Shown piece by piece: positions 1 through 5,580 of a stretch of DNA of 7,400 nt. The translations under genes and the position numbers were made by a program. The DNA comes from Bacteroides sp. 43_108 (GTDB lineage: Bacteria; Bacteroidota; Bacteroidia; Bacteroidales; Bacteroidaceae), in NCBI GenBank assembly GCA_001915545.1, contig MNQS01000167.1, forward strand, positions 872-8,271, written 5' to 3'. Within the stretch, counting starts at the first letter, position 1; every line of letters begins with the position of its first letter. The notes below the pieces were generated by a model that made no database searches, was not told the DNA's origin, and saw only the letters and a list, made by a program, of their open reading frames with translations.

Positions 1-857
1 CCGGCTTCTTGAAATGCCATCCGGAAAGGTTCTATATATAAGGTACGCATTTCTCGTGGGGCTACGTGTGGGTCGGTTCGTGTCTTTCCGTCACGTCCGC
101 CTATCGGGATACTATAAACTGCAAAATGTTTCGGAGTAGCTACCAGATTATATTTTTGCAAACTGGTAATCATTTGTTTTCCTAATTCTCCTACTAAATA
201 AGGATCTTCTCCGTATGTTTCTACACATCTTCCCCAGCGAGGGTCTTGGGCGATATCAAGAATGGGAGAATAGATGTTGGTATATCCTAATGCCACTGCT
301 TCTTTAGCTTCCACTTCTCCGATACGGGCTATTAATTTTTTGTTCCAGGTGGCACCCTGTCCGCACTGGGCGGGGAAGTAGGTTGCCCGGTCATGACATA
401 ATCCGCGAATACCTTCATTGGTGAAATCTACTGGGATACCTAAACGTGTTTTTTCTACAAACCAGCGTTGAATGGTGTGTTTGGCATTCACATGTTTGGC
501 GTATGGAAAAGAATATTCGGACTTGAAAGCCCCTAATCCGTTATGTTCTTCATCTATGTTTCCTATTCCGTCTTTCCATACTTCTGTTTTCCAATTGTTT
601 TGAGGCAACGCATCTTTTAGTACGCGTCCTGAACCGTAAAGTGTGGCCATTTGACAGGTTTTTTCTTCTAGTGTCATTTGTGAAAGCAGGTCTTGTACTC
701 TGTCTTCCAGCGGGGCTTTAGGATTTTCATATAGATCCATTTTCCCGTTCTTGTTGAAGTCTATCCATCCTTTGTGGTAAATTCCGTCCGGTATGCCCCC
801 TGATATTGGGGTACAGAATAGGAAAGTGATTGCTACAGATAAAGTGTGTTTATTCAT
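1..857 (-). CDS. Glycoside hydrolase family 3 enzyme (beta-glucosidase/beta-xylosidase-like), N-terminal part, runs off left edge
   Basis: This is the N-terminal 285 residues of a secreted GH3 exo-hydrolase, read from the ATG at 857-855 with no stop before base 1. Residues 1 to about 20 form a signal peptide (basic NKH start, hydrophobic core). Cys15 is not in a convincing lipobox because the residue before it is Phe. Residues 33-44 (DFNKNGKMDLYE) match a complete 12-residue EF-hand-type loop, suggesting a calcium site. The GH3 (beta/alpha)8 domain follows: MTLEEKTCQM (61-70), RLGIPVDFTNEGIRG (138-152), DPRWGRCVETYGEDPYLVG (205-223), KHFA (243-246), GGRDG (253-257) and a helix ending in PFRMAFQEA (277-285). 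GH3 enzymes remove terminal sugars by a retaining mechanism; the nucleophile Asp normally lies further on and is outside the window. Family is near certain, but substrate (glucoside, xyloside, arabinofuranoside) is not determinable. It is divergent from the esterase-lyase pair and probably works on the same glycan. Confidence 0.95.
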   Translation of the reverse strand, partial: MNKHTLSVAITFLFCTPISGGIPDGIYHKGWIDFNKNGKMDLYENPKAPLEDRVQDLLSQMTLEEKTCQMATLYGSGRVLKDALPQNNWKTEVWKDGIGNIDEEHNGLGAFKSEYSFPYAKHVNAKHTIQRWFVEKTRLGIPVDFTNEGIRGLCHDRATYFPAQCGQGATWNKKLIARIGEVEAKEAVALGYTNIYSPILDIAQDPRWGRCVETYGEDPYLVGELGKQMITSLQKYNLVATPKHFAVYSIPIGGRDGKTRTDPHVAPREMRTLYIEPFRMAFQEA

Positions 858-980
858 GCTATTTAAGTTTTGTATATGTATCTAATACGTACAAAGATAG
901 GTTTTTACTCATTTCTTTGGAAGATAATTTTAGAATAAAGTTGAGTGTTTCTTGATTCTGATTCGTTTTTATAATAAACA
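858..980. other. Divergent intergenic region between GH3 and esterase genes
   Basis: This 123-bp AT-rich spacer must hold the start signals for both flanking genes, which are transcribed away from each other. The only good promoter-like element I see faces left (892-899). On the plus strand the nearest thing is TTTCTTTG at 912-919, one mismatch from TAnnTTTG and without a -33 TTG, so the rightward promoter is not resolved. I found no clear inverted repeat that would mark an operator. Neither start codon has a strong Shine-Dalgarno sequence, which is usual in Bacteroidota. Confidence 0.6.
892..899 (-). promoter_or_regulatory. Bacteroides-type -7 promoter element for the GH3 gene
   Basis: Read on the minus strand the bases are TATCTTTG, an exact match to the Bacteroides primary-sigma -7 consensus TAnnTTTG. 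It lies 34 bp upstream of the GH3 start codon, which would give a 5' leader of roughly 25-30 nt. No -33 TTG is found at the usual spacing, so the site may be weak or activator-dependent; this fits a gene controlled by an HTCS but is inference. Confidence 0.5.
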
Positions 981-2594
981 ATGAAGATAGCTATGAAACA
1001 TGTATTTTTATTTGGAATATTCGGTTGGCTTTTATCATTTACGCTTGTTGCACAAACAGGAATTTGGCAATGGTCTGTACCCGTCCATAATTTTAGTACT
1101 CATCCCAAAAATCCTGAGTCAAGGGCTTACTTGTGGATTCCCGGGCAGTGTGAACAAGTAAAAGCAATCTTGGTTGCCCAACACAATATGGAGGAAATTT
1201 CTATCCTTGAAGATGAGGCTTTCCGACAACGTATGGCTGAGCTTGATGTTGCTCAAATATGGGTATGTCCTTCTTTCAATCATGGATTTGATTTTACGGA
1301 TGGGGCATGGGAAACTTTGGATGGCCTTTTGGCAGATCTTGCTGAAGAATCTGGATATAAAGAGTTGTCTACAGCTCCTTTAATAGCCATAGGACATTCG
1401 GCTGCTGCTAGTTGGCCTTATTATCTTGCTGCCTATAAACCGGAACGTACATTGGCATGCATTTCTGTCAGTGGTCAGTGGCCATATCATCGTGATCGCT
1501 GGCTATGTCCGGATATTTGGGGAGAACGTAACATCAATAAAATTCCTTGTCTGGAAACCATGGGAGAATATGAATCAGCACATACATGGAGCAATGAAGG
1601 TTTGAAAGAACGTAAGGAGCATCCATTGCTGCCTTTAAGCATGTTGGCCTGTCCTGCTGAAGGACACTTTGCCTATACTCCGGAAAAAGCACAATATATA
1701 GCTCTCTATATCAAGAAGGCAATGCATTATGGACACGTAGATCCGACAAAGGAGGGATGGTTGATGGAGCGATGGAAAAAAAATGAAAAGCCTTCATGTA
1801 TTCCGGCACCGGTAAATCAATTTAAAGGGGATCCTGCACAAGCATTTTGGTTTTTTGATCGTGAGATGATAGAGGCTACTTTGGCGTATCAATCCCGATA
1901 TTACGATATGAAGCCACAATTGGTAAGTGTGTCTCAAAACGGAAAAACAGTATCCCAACAGAATACTCATTTACAAGTTCACCCGGCTTTTATACCACAG
2001 GAAGATGGTATCACATTTCAATTGACCCCTGTTTTTTTGGATACTGTTCCAGGAGAAAGTCCCCGACTTTCCAATTGGACTGATTTGCCTGTTGGGGCAT
2101 CTATTGGTCATGCTGGAAAAGCTCCGGTCCTGCAGATGATTACCGGCCCAGTTGTTTTAGTTGATTCTGTGACATTTCGAATACAATGGAATCGGGGAAC
2201 TTTATGGACGGACAAGAAATCGGATATTGTTTTTTCAATAACTCATCCGGGAGATGAAGAATATAAACCGGCTGTTCAGCAAGCTCAGATGATAATTCCG
2301 GTTAAAAATACGGAAGGACAGCAGCAATATATTAAGTTTGCAACGTTACCGGACATAAAGCGTGGTACTAAGTACGTTTCTTTATCTGCTGTTTCCAGTT
2401 GTGGCTTGCCGGTAGATTTTTATGTGGAATCGGGACCGGCTTATGTGGATGGTAATCGATTGATATTAACTGCTATTCCTCCTAAAACCACCTATCCGGT
2501 AAAAGTAACTGTAATAGCATGGCAATACGGAAAAAACTCTGATCCTAAGATAAAGACTGCAGAGCCGGTAAAGCAAACATTTTATATTCGGTAA
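981..2594 (+). CDS. Secreted alpha/beta-hydrolase, probable carbohydrate esterase, with C-terminal Ig-like modules
   Basis: The 537-residue protein starts with a signal peptide (hydrophobic 8-23, likely cleavage LVA|Q at 24/25), so it is exported; Met5 (993) is an alternative start. Residues about 45-250 look like an alpha/beta-hydrolase: a beta-strand with a possible oxyanion loop (ILVAQHN, 63-69), the nucleophile elbow AIGHSAAAS (136-144) with probable catalytic Ser140, a GEYE turn (195-198) offering Glu196 or Glu198 as acid, and EGHF (227-230) with probable catalytic His229. The elbow ends in Ala rather than the usual Gly of GxSxG. Residues about 340-537 are beta-rich. The last 85 resemble the bacterial Ig-like pattern LSAxSSxGLPVxF...SGPAxVxGNxLxLT...VxVTVxAxQxG, and a partly matching segment ending near 441 suggests a second copy. 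Clustering with a lyase and GH3 suggests removal of acyl groups from a polysaccharide; a peptidase or other esterase cannot be excluded. It is probably co-transcribed with the lyase 89 bp downstream. Confidence 0.85.
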   Translation: MKIAMKHVFLFGIFGWLLSFTLVAQTGIWQWSVPVHNFSTHPKNPESRAYLWIPGQCEQVKAILVAQHNMEEISILEDEAFRQRMAELDVAQIWVCPSFNHGFDFTDGAWETLDGLLADLAEESGYKELSTAPLIAIGHSAAASWPYYLAAYKPERTLACISVSGQWPYHRDRWLCPDIWGERNINKIPCLETMGEYESAHTWSNEGLKERKEHPLLPLSMLACPAEGHFAYTPEKAQYIALYIKKAMHYGHVDPTKEGWLMERWKKNEKPSCIPAPVNQFKGDPAQAFWFFDREMIEATLAYQSRYYDMKPQLVSVSQNGKTVSQQNTHLQVHPAFIPQEDGITFQLTPVFLDTVPGESPRLSNWTDLPVGASIGHAGKAPVLQMITGPVVLVDSVTFRIQWNRGTLWTDKKSDIVFSITHPGDEEYKPAVQQAQMIIPVKNTEGQQQYIKFATLPDIKRGTKYVSLSAVSSCGLPVDFYVESGPAYVDGNRLILTAIPPKTTYPVKVTVIAWQYGKNSDPKIKTAEPVKQTFYIR

Positions 2595-2597
2595 CTT

Positions 2598-2605
2598 TAA
2601 ATTTG
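2598..2605 (+). promoter_or_regulatory. Possible internal -7 promoter element upstream of the lyase gene
   Basis: TAAATTTG matches TAnnTTTG exactly and begins three bases after the esterase stop codon, 78 bp before the lyase start. There is no TTG at the expected -33 distance and the region is AT-rich, so a chance match is possible. If active it would let the lyase be transcribed independently of the esterase. No hairpin followed by a T-run is seen in the 89-bp gap, so read-through from the esterase gene is expected in any case. Confidence 0.25.
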
Positions 2606-2683
2606 AATGGAAGAGGCGGATGATAAAATAATTCATTTGGATTGAGTGGAATAGCTTTATGATACGTATTTTTGTGAAAGAGA

Positions 2684-5422
2684 ATGAATAGAATTATGAG
2701 AAAGATCGTTTTATGGATATGCTTGCTTGTAACAAGTGTATTATATGCACAGGAAACTTCCTTATCGGTGAAACTGTCACAAGGTCATCCCCGTTATCTG
2801 ACGGATAGTAATGGCAAAGTTGAAACGCAGAAGTTGATAAAGGAAGAACCGTGGGCACAGGAAGTGTTTGAAAAGTTAAAGCAACGGACTGACCGGTATG
2901 CTGACCGAGGGCCTGAATGGCTTACTTCCCGTTTGCAAATGTATTGGAAAACTCATGCAACGGAGGTATATATTAAAGGAGAATATTATGATCATGCAGG
3001 AGGAGAGAAGGCGCCGGCTCCTACGGTGATGTATACCGGTGCACGCAGTCATGCAACTAACTATGTACGTCCCAAGCTGGAAGATTTGAAGCCTTATCAG
3101 GAAGATGCTCGGGGAATGTATCTGGCAAATGGGACGTTGGAAGGCAGACCGTACGAATGGGTGAATATCAGTAAAACCGGAAATATCATCCAAAGTATTA
3201 ATGTAGAGATACTGGGTATCGCCCGTGATGCCGCTTTTCTTTGGTGGATGACCGGGGAGAAGAAATATGCTGATTTGGCAGCTTCGGTATTTGACACTTA
3301 TATGACGGGGATTTATTACCGGAATGTTCCCAAGGATTTGAATCATGGACATCAGCAGACTTTGGTGGGTATGAGCAGTTTTGAAGTCATTCACGAGGAT
3401 GCTGTGAATGCTTTGGTTCCATTGTATGATTTTTTATATGATTATTTGAAAACCGATAAGGCTGATAAGATGGACATCTATGCCGGAGCATTCAAGAAAT
3501 GGGCGGATAATATCATTGATAATGGAGTGCCGCATAATAACTGGAATCTGATGCAGGCACGTTATATCATGAGCATCGGCATGATTTTGGAATCTGATGC
3601 TTCTTATCCGGATAAAAAGGGAGGCGAGTATTATATTGATTATGTGTTGAATCGTTCTTCCATCCGTCAATGGTCACTGAAACAGCTTGCTGATTATGGT
3701 TATGATGCTGAAACCGGTATTTGGGCTGAATGTCCGGGTTATAGTCAGGTAGTTGTCGGGGATTATACGGATATGGTCACTATCTTTGACCGTAATTTGG
3801 GTATGGACCTGACCGAGGAGATTCCTGTCATAAAAAAAGCGGTGGCCGCCGACCCGCAATATTTGTTTCCGGATTGTATGACAATGGGTTTTGGCGATAC
3901 ACATCCCGGTAAATTGAATCCTGCTATCTTTGCCCGTATGGTAGCTAATGCCCAGAAACATGGTAAAAAATATCAAGAAAGACAATTTACTGCTATGTTG
4001 AAGTTATTTGATCCCGATGCCTCCAAACCGGCGACTGAAAAGAAAAATGTGAGGGTGGCGGTAACTTCTTTTTTCAGTGACAAGCCTTTGGTAATTGATG
4101 ATAAGATACCTGCCGGTGATATCAATGATTATGTAACTCCTACTTTTTATGCTCCCAATGCCAGTTGGTTGGTGCAACGCAATGGCATGGACAAACGTCA
4201 TAGTTTGATGATTGCCCAAAATGCCAGTGAAGGGAATCACATGCATGCCAATGGCATCAGCATGGAACTTTATGGAAAAGGATATCGTCTGGCACCGGAT
4301 GGAGGTATTGGCTTGACCCTTTATTCCGGTTTGGATTATTTGGAGTATTATAGTCAGTTCCCTGCACACAATACGGTTTGTGTAGATGGAATCTCTTCTT
4401 ATCCGGTTATGAAAAGCAATCATGCTTTCAAATTATTGAACTGCTACCCCGAAGCAGGGATGAAAGTAGATTATCAGCCTGTGAGTTATAGTGAAGTCTT
4501 TTTCCGTGAACCTGAATCACAAGCTGATCAAAACCGTATGATGAGTATTGTGACTACAGGAGAAAAGAACGGATATTATGTCGATATTTTCCGTAGCAGG
4601 AAAGTGGAGGGAGGAGATAAAATGCATGATTATTTTTATCATAATATGGGACAAACCATGAACTTGACTGCTGCTGATGGGAGTAGCTTGTTTCTTCAAC
4701 CAACGGAGGAACTGGCTTTTGCTGGGGCACATATATATGCCTATTCTTATTTGTTTGACAAGAAAAGTGCCGAGACCTCCAAAGATATTAAAACAATGTT
4801 TACTATACAGATGCCGGATGAGGATAATATCAGTATGAATATGTGGATGAAAGGTGCTCCTGAACGTAAAGTCTTCTCGGCTTTGAGCCCGATGACTGAA
4901 GGATTGAGCCGGATTCCGGATATGCCTTATGCTATCAAAGAGCAACCTACGTTGACTTTTGTAGCCCGCCAACAAGGTGAAGCTTGGAATCGTCCGTTTG
5001 TAGCTGTTTATGAACCTTCTTCGGTAAAGGAGCCGGGATGTATTTCCTCCGTTACTTTTCCAGAAGTGGAAAGTGGTGTGGCTGGAAGTCATGTCGGAAT
5101 TTGTATTCAACAAAAAGAGGGGCGTGTGGACCGGATTATTTCTTCGGATGATGCAGGTCATTTGTGTAAAAGTGGAGAAATGACTGTACAAGCTGCTTAT
5201 GCATTGTGGGGAAATAAACAAGGCGATGATTGTATTTTCTTTTTGGGAGGAGGTACACTATTGAAAACTCCACATGTTGAAATAAGTTCATTGACAGTAA
5301 CAGATGTGATGTTGGTGTATAAAGAGGGCGTTTGGAAATATGCAGCTTCTGCACCTTGTAAAGTCAGGATGAATGGAAAAGAATATAATTTGTTGCCCGG
5401 ACATGATTTACGCAAACTTTGA
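2684..5422 (+). CDS. Secreted heparinase II/III-type polysaccharide lyase, subfamily unassigned
   Basis: The 912-residue protein begins with a signal peptide (hydrophobic 8-21, likely cleavage LYA|Q at 22/23). Met5 (2696) is an equally plausible start; an A/G-rich tract abuts Met1. The layout fits the alpha-helical toroid plus beta-sandwich architecture of heparinase II/III-like lyases (as in PL12, PL15, PL17, PL21). Residues about 50-440 are helix-rich with Trp/Tyr-lined motifs, including NNWN (285-288) and ECPGYSQ (349-355); from about 455 on it is beta-rich. The signature part is NHMHANG (518-524), GYRLAPDGG (533-541) and AHNTVCVDG (561-569). By analogy with heparinase II and PL17 enzymes, His521, Asp539 and His562 may hold a structural zinc, and Tyr353, Asn286 and His519 are candidates for the active site. 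Such enzymes cleave uronic-acid-containing glycans by beta-elimination. The substrate here is unknown and I could not place it in a numbered PL family. It is second gene of the esterase-lyase pair. Confidence 0.88.
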   Translation: MNRIMRKIVLWICLLVTSVLYAQETSLSVKLSQGHPRYLTDSNGKVETQKLIKEEPWAQEVFEKLKQRTDRYADRGPEWLTSRLQMYWKTHATEVYIKGEYYDHAGGEKAPAPTVMYTGARSHATNYVRPKLEDLKPYQEDARGMYLANGTLEGRPYEWVNISKTGNIIQSINVEILGIARDAAFLWWMTGEKKYADLAASVFDTYMTGIYYRNVPKDLNHGHQQTLVGMSSFEVIHEDAVNALVPLYDFLYDYLKTDKADKMDIYAGAFKKWADNIIDNGVPHNNWNLMQARYIMSIGMILESDASYPDKKGGEYYIDYVLNRSSIRQWSLKQLADYGYDAETGIWAECPGYSQVVVGDYTDMVTIFDRNLGMDLTEEIPVIKKAVAADPQYLFPDCMTMGFGDTHPGKLNPAIFARMVANAQKHGKKYQERQFTAMLKLFDPDASKPATEKKNVRVAVTSFFSDKPLVIDDKIPAGDINDYVTPTFYAPNASWLVQRNGMDKRHSLMIAQNASEGNHMHANGISMELYGKGYRLAPDGGIGLTLYSGLDYLEYYSQFPAHNTVCVDGISSYPVMKSNHAFKLLNCYPEAGMKVDYQPVSYSEVFFREPESQADQNRMMSIVTTGEKNGYYVDIFRSRKVEGGDKMHDYFYHNMGQTMNLTAADGSSLFLQPTEELAFAGAHIYAYSYLFDKKSAETSKDIKTMFTIQMPDEDNISMNMWMKGAPERKVFSALSPMTEGLSRIPDMPYAIKEQPTLTFVARQQGEAWNRPFVAVYEPSSVKEPGCISSVTFPEVESGVAGSHVGICIQQKEGRVDRIISSDDAGHLCKSGEMTVQAAYALWGNKQGDDCIFFLGGGTLLKTPHVEISSLTVTDVMLVYKEGVWKYAASAPCKVRMNGKEYNLLPGHDLRKL

Positions 5423-5453
5423 TATAAACTTTCTTTTATAAAGTAATCTTTTT

Positions 5454-5516
5454 AAATCATCATCCTTTCTTTTTCATACAGCAAATAAGAAGTGGATGAT
5501 GATTTTTTCTTTTTTT
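5454..5516 (+). terminator. Strong rho-independent terminator after the lyase gene
   Basis: The arms AAATCATCATCC (5454-5465) and GGATGATGATTT (5494-5505) pair perfectly over 12 bp. Inside the loop, TTCTT (5467-5471) can pair with AAGAA (5487-5491) and extend the stem across a small internal bulge, leaving a loop of about 15 nt. A T-rich run (5503-5516, one C) follows at once. It lies 32 bp past the lyase stop and upstream of the HTCS promoter element, so it separates the two transcripts. The T-run exists only in the rightward direction, so it should not act on leftward transcription. Confidence 0.88.
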
Positions 5517-5543
5517 GATAGGGAAAATATATTCCCTTTTCAC

Positions 5544-5551
5544 TATATTTG
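5544..5551 (+). promoter_or_regulatory. Bacteroides-type -7 promoter element for the HTCS gene
   Basis: TATATTTG matches the TAnnTTTG consensus exactly and lies just downstream of the terminator T-run and 29 bp before the start codon at 5581. The nearest upstream TTTG (5514-5517) is 26 bp away, longer than the usual spacing of about 20, so only the -7 part is convincing. Its place between a terminator and a sensor gene supports independent expression of the regulator. Confidence 0.6.
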
Positions 5552-5568
5552 CATTATTTGATAAACAC

Positions 5569-5572
5569 GAGG
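5569..5572 (+). promoter_or_regulatory. Shine-Dalgarno-like GAGG deciding the HTCS start
   Basis: GAGG stands 8 nt before the ATG at 5581 and 20 nt before the in-frame ATG at 5593. The spacing favours 5581. Bacteroidota often start without a Shine-Dalgarno sequence, so the downstream ATG, which would begin MKNILRF and give a tidier signal sequence, stays possible. Confidence 0.4.
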
Positions 5573-5580
5573 TTCCAAAT

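Noticed and set aside
799..813. Lipoprotein signal at Cys15 of the GH3 protein
   Set aside because: The residues before Cys15 (FLF) do not fit the lipobox, which needs a small residue at -1; an ordinary signal peptide is more likely.
864..872. TAAGTTTTG as a rightward -7 element
   Set aside because: The spacing between TA and TTTG is 3 instead of 2, and it lies within the leader of the divergent GH3 gene, over 100 bp from the esterase start.
970..975. TATAAT just before the esterase start codon
   Set aside because: It ends only 5 bases before the ATG, too close to give a 5' leader, and Bacteroidota do not use this -10 motif.
1174..1383. Plus-strand open frame of 69 codons in another frame within the esterase gene
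   Set aside because: Overlaps the catalytic domain coding sequence completely and has no recognisable product.
2876..3394. Open frame of 172 codons on the minus strand inside the lyase gene
   Set aside because: Antisense shadow of the lyase; the product shows no motif or signal peptide, and the neighbouring minus frames at 3434-3670, 3674-3985 and 4004-4423 are the same kind of artefact.
4517..5221. Open frame of 234 codons on the minus strand inside the lyase gene
   Set aside because: It lies wholly antisense to a well-supported secreted enzyme, its product is rich in Ser/His/Ile with no recognisable domain, and it has no upstream signals.
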